Below, in pieces: positions 41,055-49,867 of a stretch of 64,000 bases of DNA; position 1 is the stretch's first letter, and every line of letters begins with the position of its first letter. Where the stretch lies: NCBI GenBank assembly GCA_024236195.1, contig JACKKZ010000004.1:310001-374000 (forward strand). Reading direction: 5' to 3'. This stretch comes from Sphingomonadaceae bacterium. GTDB taxonomy: Bacteria > Pseudomonadota > Alphaproteobacteria > Sphingomonadales > Sphingomonadaceae. A model generated the notes under the pieces. That model searched no databases. It was not told the DNA's origin and saw only the letters and a program-made list of their open reading frames with translations. The position numbers were made by a program, and so were the translations under genes.

Positions 41055-42998
41055 TCAGTCGGTGATGCGCAGCCGCTTCATCTTTTCGGCAATGGCGGCA
41101 AAGGCGGCATTCAGCTCGACGCTGTCAGCAGCTTCGAAATAATGCCCCGCGCCAGCGCATTCCGTCATGATCGGGTTGAGTTCCGTGCCAAAGGCAATCA
41201 CCCAGACCGTGATATTCTTCTTCTTCACTTCGTTGCAGGCGACGGTGAAGCGGGCCTCCACCATTTCCGTCATCGTCAGCGAGGAAGAAGGCTTCCAGCG
41301 GCGGCGATCAATCGGTTCGATGCCATAAGCGCCTGATACAAGGTCGGACGGTTCGGTTTGTCCGTCCGTCAGGAAGATCAGGTGGCGGCTGGTCGGGACA
41401 CCGTCCACATCGGCATTTTCATCCTGGAAAAGCCCGGTGGGTGAGAGCAAGCGCCCGCCCCAGATCATGCCAAGATCATGGTTGGTCTTGCCTGCCGGAT
41501 CGAGCGAGGCAAGATAGCTATCGACCTCCGCTGCGGTCATCGTTCCAAGCTTGCGCGCAGGTGTGGGGCAGGCAGACAGATCATCGAGGTAGAACGGCAC
41601 GACATATTCATCGCGAGTATTGTTGACAGGGCCGTTGCTGAAGCTGCCCGATCCATTCCAGAAGATCGCGCGGGCAAAGTCCAGCCCCATGAATTTGGGC
41701 CGCCAACGCGTATCATCATCCGTCGGGTCAGGAACAAGGTCGATATTCAGGTCCAGCGCGCGGTCCAGGTTGACATTGTCGTAATTGTGGATCTCGTAGG
41801 TTTCGCGCTCTTCAATGCAGCCTTCATACCAGTATGTCTTGGCCGCAGTGGGGCTGTATGTATGGGTCGTGATGGTCGACCACACCTGCGAAACCGCATC
41901 GCCACTTGCGCCTTTGACGCCGCTTACATCCAGCGTAACGGGCTTATAGTCATACTCGATAATATCGTAGGTATAGCTATAGCCAGCCTGCAGCGTATAG
42001 GTGAAGCGATCCACCACATTGTTGTAGTTGGTGCCGGTAATTTCATACCCGCCTTCAATGGCACTGCAGGCATAGTCGATCCCGTCACGGGTCCGCGTAC
42101 GGTAATAATTTGCCGGCTTGGTCGAAATATCGACCGGGTTGCCTGCTGCATCGACCGGGTCGGTCCAGGTCGTAACAATCGTGTCCGCCGGGCAGCTGGA
42201 GCTGACATAGGTGGCAATGGCAGTCTTTGTGCCGCTGATCTGTGTCGAACTGCTGCTGTAATAATCGCCCTGATTTACAACTTGGTCGTTACCGCTGTCG
42301 CTGGCAACACGCGATTGGTAGGTCCATTCGTCGACCATCCATTTGGATTTGAGCAGCCCGCCGACATTGACGTTGGAGGCATAGGGCACAAAGCCGTAGC
42401 GCAGGCGCGCAGTGCCGGTCATATCGCTTTGCATCTGCGAGGCGAAATCGCTGATAACCGAGCGCATGGCATCAATGCGTGGGATTGTTTCACCCGGATT
42501 GGTGTGGCGCATCGAACCGGTCGTATCGAGCACGAACATGATGTCCGTGTTGTTCATGTTCAGCTGTGCTTCGCAGGTAACGGCGATATCGACCTTGTCG
42601 AAGCCGAATATCTGTATCAACGTCGTCGGAACCTCGACTGTCGCTTCGCCGGAAATGGAATAGTCATCCTCCAGCGTCATTACAAAGTTGCGCGCTTCGG
42701 TGCCGTATGACCCGTTGCGGAAATTGATGTTGAAGAAGCGGTTGCCCATCTCCGTGACTTCCGCAGGGATCACGCCGGTTTCTGCAACATCGGAACCGAG
42801 CCGCTTGCGCGCGGCGAGCACGCCGGCATCGCAGGCTTGCTGCAATCGGCTTTGCGAGAGATAGGAACGGCCCATGTCGAGCCCTCCACCCATCATCGCC
42901 AGGATGGGCAGCAGCGCCGCAGCGACCATCGCCAGCGTATTACCCGACGTGTCCCGCGAAAGGCGGGACAGGAAGGCAGGCAAAGGCTGCGGTGTCAT
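41055..42998 (-). CDS. TadG-like von Willebrand A protein, paralogue 3
   Basis: A 647-residue paralogue. The anchor helix is at about 18-42, the metal-site motif is D158-x-T160-x-S162 (VLDTTGSM), then PRIDAMR and ASNVNVGGLLKSKWMVDEW. It has a Tyr/Thr/Asp-rich middle and the same C-terminal block as paralogue 2. The ATG at 42998 follows AGGAACC at good distance and gives an N-terminus matching paralogue 2, so the longer frame from 43037 is rejected. It is closest to paralogue 2 in sequence, suggesting that pair arose last. Confidence 0.82.
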   Translation of the reverse strand: MTPQPLPAFLSRLSRDTSGNTLAMVAAALLPILAMMGGGLDMGRSYLSQSRLQQACDAGVLAARKRLGSDVAETGVIPAEVTEMGNRFFNINFRNGSYGTEARNFVMTLEDDYSISGEATVEVPTTLIQIFGFDKVDIAVTCEAQLNMNNTDIMFVLDTTGSMRHTNPGETIPRIDAMRSVISDFASQMQSDMTGTARLRYGFVPYASNVNVGGLLKSKWMVDEWTYQSRVASDSGNDQVVNQGDYYSSSSTQISGTKTAIATYVSSSCPADTIVTTWTDPVDAAGNPVDISTKPANYYRTRTRDGIDYACSAIEGGYEITGTNYNNVVDRFTYTLQAGYSYTYDIIEYDYKPVTLDVSGVKGASGDAVSQVWSTITTHTYSPTAAKTYWYEGCIEERETYEIHNYDNVNLDRALDLNIDLVPDPTDDDTRWRPKFMGLDFARAIFWNGSGSFSNGPVNNTRDEYVVPFYLDDLSACPTPARKLGTMTAAEVDSYLASLDPAGKTNHDLGMIWGGRLLSPTGLFQDENADVDGVPTSRHLIFLTDGQTEPSDLVSGAYGIEPIDRRRWKPSSSLTMTEMVEARFTVACNEVKKKNITVWVIAFGTELNPIMTECAGAGHYFEAADSVELNAAFAAIAEKMKRLRITD

Positions 42999-43043
42999 GG
43001 CAGGTTCCTCTTGCACATCCTGCCGGATAACGCGCAAGTCTGA

Positions 43044-43102
43044 CCAATTACCTAATTGGGAGGGTTAATTCATTAAGCAGGTATTATTAGCGTATGCTAA
43101 TA
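43044..43102. promoter_or_regulatory. Two palindromes and TTAACC upstream of vWA paralogue 3
   Basis: CCAATTA-CC-TAATTGG (43044-43059), a TTAACC element (43063-43068, coding strand minus) and TATTAGC-GTAT-GCTAATA (43085-43102) lie in an AT-rich 118-base spacer. The symmetric AT-rich shapes suggest operator sites; the second could alternatively end the transcript of the preceding TadE-like gene. Confidence 0.35.
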
Positions 43103-43116
43103 TTGGATCCGATTTG

Positions 43117-43557
43117 TCAGATCACGACAAAGATCGGTCGGGAATAGCTGATATTCGGGCTGTAAATATCCAGTACGGTCAGCAGGCTGGGAATGCGATA
43201 GGTCACCGTCAGCGTGTATTCTCTGGCGCCTGAAACGCGCTGGTTCGTCGCCTGGACCACGGAGGCGTTCAGCCGCGCATCTTCCATCAGATAGGGCGCA
43301 CTCTTGGCCGTAGAGATCGTATAGGCGCGGATCTGCGAAGTGGTCAGCGTGTTGCCGGTTTCGTGCTGCACCATTGTGTAGCGTGCCACGTCAGCAGAGA
43401 CGTTACGGATCGCGTTGTAGTTCTGCATGCCGATGCCGACCTGCAGCACCCCCAGCAGGAAGCCGAAGAAGATGAAGCTGAGCAGCGCAAATTCGACCGT
43501 CACAGCGGCGGTGTTGTCGCGCATCCGGCGCAGGACAAGGCGGGTACGGGCAATCAT
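43117..43557 (-). CDS. TadE-like pseudopilin
   Basis: A 146-residue protein with a basic N-terminus and the TadE-type helix TAAVTVEFALLSFIFFGFLL (about 16-38, conserved Glu after the cleavage-type site). The outer domain is of about 105 residues. It overlaps the preceding TadE-like gene by four bases (ATGA) and ends that three-gene operon. Confidence 0.82.
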   Translation of the reverse strand: MIARTRLVLRRMRDNTAAVTVEFALLSFIFFGFLLGVLQVGIGMQNYNAIRNVSADVARYTMVQHETGNTLTTSQIRAYTISTAKSAPYLMEDARLNASVVQATNQRVSGAREYTLTVTYRIPSLLTVLDIYSPNISYSRPIFVVI

Positions 43558-44021
43558 CCGATCAACACTGTACGGTCAACATTATAGGTGATCGCAGACC
43601 CGACGCCATATTCGGTCCAGCGCGGCGTATAGGTCGTGGTCATCTCAACCTTGATATAGGTGGAAAGCAGGTCCGGATCGCTGCACGAACTATCATTAGT
43701 TATGTAGTTGGAACCGGTACCGCAGCGGTAGATTTGCGTCACGGCGATGTTCTGGGCCTCGATCCCGGTCGAAGTCGCAATCACATCACGGATCGTGGTG
43801 CGCTTGGCAGCGGTATCGGGCTTTGCCGCGCGCACGATTGCGGCCGCTTCCGCTGCGGCGCTCTGCAATTCAGTCTGGCGCGCGACGATGCTGCTGGCCT
43901 CGAAACCGCCCAGCGCCAGAATTGCCAGCACTGGAATGACCACTGCGGTCTCGATCATCATCGAACCGCGCTGGTCACGCCCGAAGCGGGCTAGGTCAGC
44001 AAGGAAACTCCGCAAGATCAT
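43554..44021 (-). CDS. TadE/TadF-like pseudopilin
   Basis: A 155-residue protein with the N-terminal segment RGSMMIETAVVIPVLAILALGGF (helix about 20-42), and an outer domain with a Cys pair (YRCGTG, SSCSDP) that could form a disulfide. It overlaps both neighbours by ATGA, so the TadG-like gene and the two pseudopilins are made together. Confidence 0.82.
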   Translation of the reverse strand: MILRSFLADLARFGRDQRGSMMIETAVVIPVLAILALGGFEASSIVARQTELQSAAAEAAAIVRAAKPDTAAKRTTIRDVIATSTGIEAQNIAVTQIYRCGTGSNYITNDSSCSDPDLLSTYIKVEMTTTYTPRWTEYGVGSAITYNVDRTVLIG

Positions 44022-45607
44022 GCCACCAGTTTCACATTGGGCGTGGTCGAAACCACGGTGATGCTGGGATCCTGGTCAGAGGGGCAGAAGGTGGTCATGT
44101 TGGTCGTGCCAGTCAGGGTGATGGTTGCAGCCGCGATCATCAGGCACTGGCTGGTTACCGATGCCGTGCCGGAAAAGGCGATCCCGCTATTTGGCAGATA
44201 GATCGTGCCGTTCAGGACAGTGGCCGAGTTGCCGTTGATCTTGTTACCATTGCCGCTGGCGGTTGAGCTGCGATCCTCAAACACCAGCATACCGGCCAGC
44301 TTGTCCGCCTGCGCGGCAGAAACGCCGCGCGCGATAAGGTCTGACGCCTGGATGGCGGTGAGGTTGATATTGGCCCCGCCAGCAATGTCGATACTGGCAC
44401 CATTCTTGAGCACGAACATGACGTTTGACCCGGTCACTTCATACTGGCCCGTGATCTTTATTGTACCGCCATTGAGGATGTAGACGCCCGTCGAGAAGGT
44501 CGTGTTGCAACCGATGTGCATCCCGCCGCTATAGGTTCCGGGCAGCATGGTACCCTGGGGCACACCATTATCCGTATAGGTGTTGGAATAGGTGGTCCGG
44601 GTGGTGGTGGTCCTGACCTCCCAGATGCGGTTATTCCCGTTACCGGAAATCTGGCTCCAACTGGTTGATGTGGTGGTTACCGTGCCGTCATTGGTCCCGG
44701 CGGGCACAATCTGGTCGAGCCGTGTCGCATCGACGGTGCTGCTGGGGCGAGGGTTGGAATAGTTGTAAGGGTTCGCGTTGTTCTGGTTGGAACCGCGATA
44801 ATAGCTGTAGCTGTAAGTGACCTCTTCATAGACATCCGCGGTCGTCTGCGGCGTCGGGGCGGTGCAGCTATAGGTGCGGGCCGTCTGGCTCTCGGTCGGA
44901 TTGGGCGGAGACAGGTCTTCGAACGGATCGGTCAACCCGCTCATATTCTCCATGATGGTATCGTCAGTATGGGTGTCGAACCAGTCGTCGATCCCCCCTG
45001 CTGCCAGAACCCAGCCGGCGTTGATGTCCGGATTACCATTCACCTTGATCGCTTCGTCATCGGTGGAAAGGGCTGCCAATCCGCAACTGGCCGTAAGGAC
45101 GGAGGAACCGCCAATAGTGATTGCGCCCTCAGCATCTTCATCCACTGCGACAAGGCATGACGTGAAGGTAGCGCCTTCTTCAAAGCTGGCTTGTGCGTAA
45201 GCATAGATGGTGGCTGCTTCCCCAGTTAGGAAACCGGAGAAGGGAAGCTCCCGCGTTGCAGTAGCAGATACGGCCACGCTATTACCGGAGCCGCCAGAGA
45301 AATTGGCAAGCTGCACGGTCGGTTGCGTCGCGAAATCAGCCACAACAGTCAGGTTGGCGGCATATTCCTGCGCGGCACGCTCGGCATAGCTGCCCTCGGT
45401 ATCTTCATCTGCCCGCGCCCAGGCACCGGCAATGGCGGCCTGGTCAACGGCAAACTGCAATTCACGCTTCCACAAATACCATTGTGCTGTATCCACGGCG
45501 AGCCCCGTGCCGCCGATCAGCGCAGGGATGCCCAGCGCGACAATCATCGCTGCGTTACCGCTCTTGTCACGGCGGAGCTTTTTGCAGAAGCTGCTGAATC
45601 TACCCAT
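44018..45607 (-). CDS. TadG-like pilus-assembly protein
   Basis: A 529-residue protein. The N-terminal helix (about 18-38, GNAAMIVALGIPALIGGTGLAVD) is followed by the AVDQAAIAGAW segment of TadG-like proteins. The rest is a Thr/Ser/Asn-rich extracellular region; its last 170 residues repeat short beta strands with Gly/Asn turns (GTIKITGQYEVTGSN, GASIDIAGGANIN), suggesting a beta-helix. There is no von Willebrand A metal motif, unlike the three paralogues downstream. It leads a three-gene operon and has the best CtrA-like box of the block. Confidence 0.78.
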   Translation of the reverse strand: MGRFSSFCKKLRRDKSGNAAMIVALGIPALIGGTGLAVDTAQWYLWKRELQFAVDQAAIAGAWARADEDTEGSYAERAAQEYAANLTVVADFATQPTVQLANFSGGSGNSVAVSATATRELPFSGFLTGEAATIYAYAQASFEEGATFTSCLVAVDEDAEGAITIGGSSVLTASCGLAALSTDDEAIKVNGNPDINAGWVLAAGGIDDWFDTHTDDTIMENMSGLTDPFEDLSPPNPTESQTARTYSCTAPTPQTTADVYEEVTYSYSYYRGSNQNNANPYNYSNPRPSSTVDATRLDQIVPAGTNDGTVTTTSTSWSQISGNGNNRIWEVRTTTTRTTYSNTYTDNGVPQGTMLPGTYSGGMHIGCNTTFSTGVYILNGGTIKITGQYEVTGSNVMFVLKNGASIDIAGGANINLTAIQASDLIARGVSAAQADKLAGMLVFEDRSSTASGNGNKINGNSATVLNGTIYLPNSGIAFSGTASVTSQCLMIAAATITLTGTTNMTTFCPSDQDPSITVVSTTPNVKLVA

Positions 45608-45687
45608 TTTTCATTATCCGTTGCGTGAGCGAAACCCACTCAGCCCTGCCAATGCACCATGTGTGGTTTGTGAAATGCCAACTCATC

Positions 45688-45704
45688 AGGTTAACGAGAA
45701 ATTG
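45688..45704 (-). promoter_or_regulatory. CtrA-like box upstream of the TadG-like operon
   Basis: On the coding strand TCAA, seven bases, TTAACC: eight of nine positions of TTAA-N7-TTAAC. It ends 81 bases before the start at 45607. In Caulobacter the Tad/Cpa pilus genes are under CtrA control, which makes this plausible here. Confidence 0.4.
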
Positions 45705-45788
45705 ATTGCACAGATGGGGCGTGGGCTTTGCGTTGCTGCCCGTTTGGCTTGACCTTTGCTGTCTGTGCCGTTGAAAGCCATTGCCAGC

Positions 45789-46457
45789 ATGGACTTCAAA
45801 GACCCACCTGACCTTCCGCTGCCGCAGCGACTGGCGCTTGGCTACGGGGCAGGCGCTGCGCGCGCCATGTTCGGCGTGTTGTTTGCCTTTGATGCCCGGC
45901 TCAGCCAGTTGGTCGCGCAGGCGAACGAGCCCATCCTGGCCCAGATACGCCTTGCGTGGTGGCGTGATGAGTTGGGCAAACCGGTTTCCCAACGCGCCAG
46001 GGGAGACCCGATCCTCGATGCGCTGGGGCAGCATTGGACGGGGGCCGAAGCTGCCTTGCAGAATCTGGTGTCCGGCTGGGAAGAATTGCTGGCCGAGCCA
46101 CCTTTGCCAGATACCTCAGCTATGGCCTTCGCCGACGGCCGGGCGCGGGCCTTTGCCGGGCTGGCAGGCTTGTTGGGGGAACAGGCTGCTATCGGAGTGG
46201 CACGCGAGGCAGCGCAGCGCTGGGCGCTGGTCGACCTGTGGGGGAAACTGTCAACGCCGGAGGAGCGGGAATTGGTGGCAGGTCTTGCCAGCCAACATGT
46301 CGCGCATTCTTCACCGGTTCGCTTGCCCCGGAGCATGAGGCCGCTGGCGGTGCTGGATGGACTTGCGCGCAGGGCGGCGAAGCGAGGGGATCCGGAAATG
46401 CTCGGCAGCCGTCAGGCAATGCTGGCTGTGCTCCGGCTTGGCATGTTCGGGCGTTAG
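45789..46457 (+). CDS. Squalene/phytoene synthase-fold protein (NDUFAF6-like)
   Basis: A 222-residue protein from the ATG at 45789. The segment ILAQIRLAWWRDEL matches the RLxWWRD motif of the NDUFAF6-like branch of the squalene/phytoene synthase superfamily. The two Asp-rich DxxxD substrate motifs of true synthases are not seen, so prenyl-transfer activity is doubtful and an assembly-factor-like role is possible. In-frame TTG and GTG codons from 45756 would add up to 11 residues. No carotenoid genes are nearby. Confidence 0.7.
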   Translation: MDFKDPPDLPLPQRLALGYGAGAARAMFGVLFAFDARLSQLVAQANEPILAQIRLAWWRDELGKPVSQRARGDPILDALGQHWTGAEAALQNLVSGWEELLAEPPLPDTSAMAFADGRARAFAGLAGLLGEQAAIGVAREAAQRWALVDLWGKLSTPEERELVAGLASQHVAHSSPVRLPRSMRPLAVLDGLARRAAKRGDPEMLGSRQAMLAVLRLGMFGR

Positions 46458-46489
46458 GCTATGCTGCGCTGCGCTAACGGAGGATGGCG

Positions 46490-46951
46490 ATGAACCGTGC
46501 GATCTTGGGTGCTTTCCTGACCTTGCTGATGGTCGGCGTCGGGCTGTTCTGGTGGCAGGGCAGGGCTGAAGTCGAACGGGGTGCACCGCCGCCGGAGCCG
46601 GTCCCAGCCATGGCACCTGAAGACAGCCTGCCGGAAGCCGATGTCTCTGGCATGACCGGCCCCGCGCCGCCCGAAGCGACAGAGCTGACCCGCGAAGAGC
46701 GCCGTTTCTTCCGTTATGACCGAAATCGCGACCGCAAGATTTCCCGCACGGAAATGCTCTCAACGCGCACTGATGCTTTCCGAAAGCTCGACAAGGACGG
46801 GAACAACCTCCTGACGTTCGAGGAGTGGGCGGTGGCGACGGTCGACCGTTTTGAAGGGGCGGATGCGAACAAGGACAATGAACTGTCCGAAGCGGAATTC
46901 GCGACGACAGCCCCCAAGCGGAACGTGAGGAAGCCGGCCTGTCGCTGCTAG
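46490..46951 (+). CDS. Membrane-anchored EF-hand protein
   Basis: A 153-residue protein with an N-terminal helix (about 4-22), a Pro/Glu-rich linker, and three EF-hand-like loops: DRNRDRKISRTE, DKDGNNLLTFEE and DANKDNELSEAE. The second and third have good calcium-ligand spacing. It ends in RKPACRC. GGAGG ends immediately before an ATG at 46484 but is well placed for the ATG at 46490, which is preferred. Its stop overlaps convergent trmFO by four bases. Confidence 0.8.
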   Translation: MNRAILGAFLTLLMVGVGLFWWQGRAEVERGAPPPEPVPAMAPEDSLPEADVSGMTGPAPPEATELTREERRFFRYDRNRDRKISRTEMLSTRTDAFRKLDKDGNNLLTFEEWAVATVDRFEGADANKDNELSEAEFATTAPKRNVRKPACRC

Positions 46952-48318
46952 GCTGGCTGGAGCTCGGCGGACTTCATCCATTCGCCAAAGTCGGCCTTGG
47001 CGCGGTTGGTGTAAGCTTCCTTGCGAGCTTTCTTGTGCACTTTTCCGGCCAAGGGCGGGAACAGGCCGAAATTGACATTCATCGGCTGGAACGTCTCCGC
47101 CTCTGCGTCACCAGTAATGTGTGACAGGAGCGCCCCCATGGCGGTGCTGGCGGGCGGCGCCTGCCATTTTCGCCCGGCCAGCTCCGTAGCCGCCATCAGG
47201 CCCGCCAGCAAGCCCACGGCCGAGCTTTCAACATAGCCTTCGCAACCGGTCACCTGCCCGGCAAAGCGGATATGCGGCCCGTTCTTAAGGCGCAGCTGGC
47301 GATCCAGCACCAGCGGGGAATTGATGAACGTATTGCGATGCAGCCCGCCCAGCCGCGCGAATTCCGCATTCTCCAGCCCCGGGATCGTGCGGAACAGTTC
47401 CATCTGAGCGCCATATTTCATCTTGGTCTGGAAGCCGACCATGTTCCACAAAGTGCCCAGCTTGTTGTCCTGACGAAGCTGGACCACAGCATAGGGCCAG
47501 CGCCCCTGCGGGTGCTCTTCGGTGCGGTCATGCGGGTTATCCAGCCCGACCCCCTTCATCGGACCATAGCGCAAAGTTTCCAATCCACGCTCAGCCATCA
47601 CCTCGATCGGCATACAGCCTTCAAAGTACGGGGTGTCGGTCTCCCACTCCTTGAAGTCGCCCTTCTCGGCGTCGAGCAGACCCTGCACAAAGGTTTCGTA
47701 CTGCTCCTTGTTCATGGGGCAGTTGATGTAGTCGCCGCCTTCGTTGCTGGCTGAAGTGGTCTTGTTCCAGCGGGACTGGATCCAGGCCTTGCTCATGTCG
47801 ATGCTCTCGCGATGGACGATGGGCGCTATGGCATCGAAGAAGGCTAGCCGGTCTTCTCCGGTGGCCTTGACGATGCTCGCTGCAAGCGAGGCGGCAGTCA
47901 ACGGCCCGGTGGCGACGATGGTGGGACCGCAAGAGGGAAGCGCATCGACTTTCTCACGCACCACCGTGACATTGGGATGTTCCTCCAGCGCACGCTGGAC
48001 CCCTGCGGAAAAGACATCGCGGTCCACCGCCATGGCGGACCCGGCAGGTACGCGCGCCGCTTCGCCTGCGCGCATGATCAGGCTGTCGAGCCTCCGCATT
48101 TCATGGTGGAGCAAGCCAACGGCGTTCTTTTCGTCATCATCGGAGCGGAAGCTGTTGGAGCAGACCAGTTCGGCCAGCCCGTCGGTCTGGTGCGCCGGGG
48201 TCGTCTCCCCACTGCCGCGCATTTCGGACAGGCGGACCTTGAAACCGCGCTGTGCGAGTTGCCATGCAGCCTCGCTTCCGGCCAGACCGCCGCCGATAAT
48301 GTGGATGTCATGCGTCAT
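46948..48318 (-). CDS. trmFO: Folate-dependent tRNA (uracil-54) methyltransferase TrmFO
   Basis: A 456-residue FAD protein that makes 5-methyluridine 54 in the T loop of tRNAs using methylenetetrahydrofolate. The FAD-binding motif is IIGGGLAGSEAAWQLAQRG, with LVCSNSFRSDD, INCPMNKEQYETF and GRHIRFAGQ-like GCEGYVES regions. The ATG at 48318 (MTHDIHIIGG) is chosen over a GTG three codons earlier. Confidence 0.94.
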   Translation of the reverse strand: MTHDIHIIGGGLAGSEAAWQLAQRGFKVRLSEMRGSGETTPAHQTDGLAELVCSNSFRSDDDEKNAVGLLHHEMRRLDSLIMRAGEAARVPAGSAMAVDRDVFSAGVQRALEEHPNVTVVREKVDALPSCGPTIVATGPLTAASLAASIVKATGEDRLAFFDAIAPIVHRESIDMSKAWIQSRWNKTTSASNEGGDYINCPMNKEQYETFVQGLLDAEKGDFKEWETDTPYFEGCMPIEVMAERGLETLRYGPMKGVGLDNPHDRTEEHPQGRWPYAVVQLRQDNKLGTLWNMVGFQTKMKYGAQMELFRTIPGLENAEFARLGGLHRNTFINSPLVLDRQLRLKNGPHIRFAGQVTGCEGYVESSAVGLLAGLMAATELAGRKWQAPPASTAMGALLSHITGDAEAETFQPMNVNFGLFPPLAGKVHKKARKEAYTNRAKADFGEWMKSAELQPA

Positions 48319-48367
48319 GCGCGGCACCTAGTCTTGCCGGGGAAGGGCTTCAAGTCCACAAAGGCGA

Positions 48368-49015
48368 ATGACCAAACGCGCCCTCATCGAACATCGTCCT
48401 TTGCTGCTGGCAAGCATTGCTGCTGCGATTGCCTTTCATGTCCTGAAGGACGGGCAGTTGGGCGATATCTGGAAGACCCTTATCAAAGGGGCAGGGGTAG
48501 GTCTTCTGGCCGCCTATGCCCTGCTGCGCTTTCGCGGGGTGGAGGCGCGCTGGATCGCGCTGGTGATGGCACTGGGTGCCGCGGGCGACATGGCCATAGA
48601 GATATGGTTCGAAGTGGGCGGGGCGCTCTTCTTCCTTGGCCATGTTGTCGCGATTGCCTTCTACCTGCGTTATCCGCGCAACCAGGCGACTGGCAGCCAA
48701 ACGGCATTGGCGGTGTCGTTGTTGCTGGGCACCCCCTTGCTATGCTGGCTGCTTTCCGGTTCCTGGCAAATCGCGCTCTACGGACTCGCATTGGGCGGCA
48801 TGGCGAGCACAGCATGGATGAGCCGTTTCCCCCGCTATCGGGTGGGAATGGGCGCGGTGCTGTTCGTGATTTCAGACTGGCTGATCTTCAGCCGCCTTGG
48901 CCCGATTGACCTCGCGCCCATTCCAGATCTGCTGATCTGGCCGCTCTATTATTTCGGGCAATTCCTGATTTGCACCGGCGTTATCCAGCAATTGCGACGG
49001 GAACACCGCGCCTGA
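48368..49015 (+). CDS. YhhN/TMEM86-family membrane protein (lysoplasmalogenase-like)
   Basis: A 215-residue protein with about eight short membrane helices. Conserved-looking GAAGDMAIEIW, FFLGHVVAIAFYL and FVISDWLIF segments match the YhhN family, whose human member hydrolyses lysoplasmalogen. The bacterial substrate is not settled. It is divergent from trmFO by 49 bases and convergent with the dioxygenase gene. Confidence 0.82.
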   Translation: MTKRALIEHRPLLLASIAAAIAFHVLKDGQLGDIWKTLIKGAGVGLLAAYALLRFRGVEARWIALVMALGAAGDMAIEIWFEVGGALFFLGHVVAIAFYLRYPRNQATGSQTALAVSLLLGTPLLCWLLSGSWQIALYGLALGGMASTAWMSRFPRYRVGMGAVLFVISDWLIFSRLGPIDLAPIPDLLIWPLYYFGQFLICTGVIQQLRREHRA

Positions 49016-49024
49016 GCGATTTGC

Positions 49025-49861
49025 CTAAGGCTTCCAAGCCGCAATTGTGGTGCGGTGCAATTCGCGCCTATGCCCTTCATAGCCACCGGTCGCCCGGTGG
49101 AGGACGCGACGGTTATCCCACATTACCAGCGTGCCCGCTTCCCAGCGATGGCGATAGATGAAGCGTTCGTCAGTCTGCCATGCGAGCAATTCGACCAACA
49201 GCTTGAAGGCTTCCTCGTCCGCCATGCCTTCAATCCCTACGATATAGCCCCCGCAGCTGAATAGCGCCTCCTCCCCGGTTTCGGGGTGGCGTTGGACAAG
49301 CGGGTGGGGGCAGGTTTCGCGGGCGGATTCACCGGGACGGATGGCCATGCTACGGCCTTCATCCTGCTCGCCATAGGCCCCGTCTGGCGCATAGGCGGCC
49401 CGCGCGCTGTGGATCGCGGTCAGGCTGCGATAATGGTCCTGCTTGTCAGCCGGAAGGGCTGCGAAGGCGGCACGCTGGTCTGCAAACAATGTGTCGCCAC
49501 CGGTTGGCGGGATATCGATCCCGACCAGGCAGGTGCCTGACGGCGGTTCGCGCAAAAAGCTCCAGTCGCTATGCCAGTTCTCGGCGAAGAGCGGGGTTTT
49601 CTCATCCGCTTCGCGCAGGATTGCCGCGACATGGTCGCTGCCGGGGACAGTGTCAAAAAACGGGTCTTCGCCAAAGCCTCCCATCGCCAGGGTGAAACGC
49701 TCCAGCGCGGCATCGTCCATTACCTGTCCGGGAAAGGCGAGCACACCATGCTCCAGCCAGCTTGCGCGAATGGCGGCGATAATATCGGCGTCAAGAGGGG
49801 CCGACAGGTCAACCCCGGTAACAATCGCACCAAAGGGCTGATCTGTCGGTTCGACCTTCAT
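49025..49861 (-). CDS. TauD/TfdA-type Fe(II)/2-oxoglutarate dioxygenase
   Basis: A 278-residue oxygenase with the iron ligands His97-x-Asp99 (NWHSDWSF) and a distal His at about 255 (VLHRATGGY), plus the 2-oxoglutarate-binding arginine close to the C-terminus (RRELHRTT). The family oxidises sulfonates, aryloxyalkanoates and similar small acids; the substrate cannot be told here, and no transporter is adjacent. It begins 6 bases after the gyrA stop on the same strand. Confidence 0.85.
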   Translation of the reverse strand: MKVEPTDQPFGAIVTGVDLSAPLDADIIAAIRASWLEHGVLAFPGQVMDDAALERFTLAMGGFGEDPFFDTVPGSDHVAAILREADEKTPLFAENWHSDWSFLREPPSGTCLVGIDIPPTGGDTLFADQRAAFAALPADKQDHYRSLTAIHSARAAYAPDGAYGEQDEGRSMAIRPGESARETCPHPLVQRHPETGEEALFSCGGYIVGIEGMADEEAFKLLVELLAWQTDERFIYRHRWEAGTLVMWDNRRVLHRATGGYEGHRRELHRTTIAAWKP

Positions 49862-49867
49862 TGAAAC

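Noticed and set aside
41478..42710. A 410-codon plus-strand open frame inside vWA paralogue 3
   Set aside because: Not preserved in the other two paralogues and lacks any domain; an antisense shadow.
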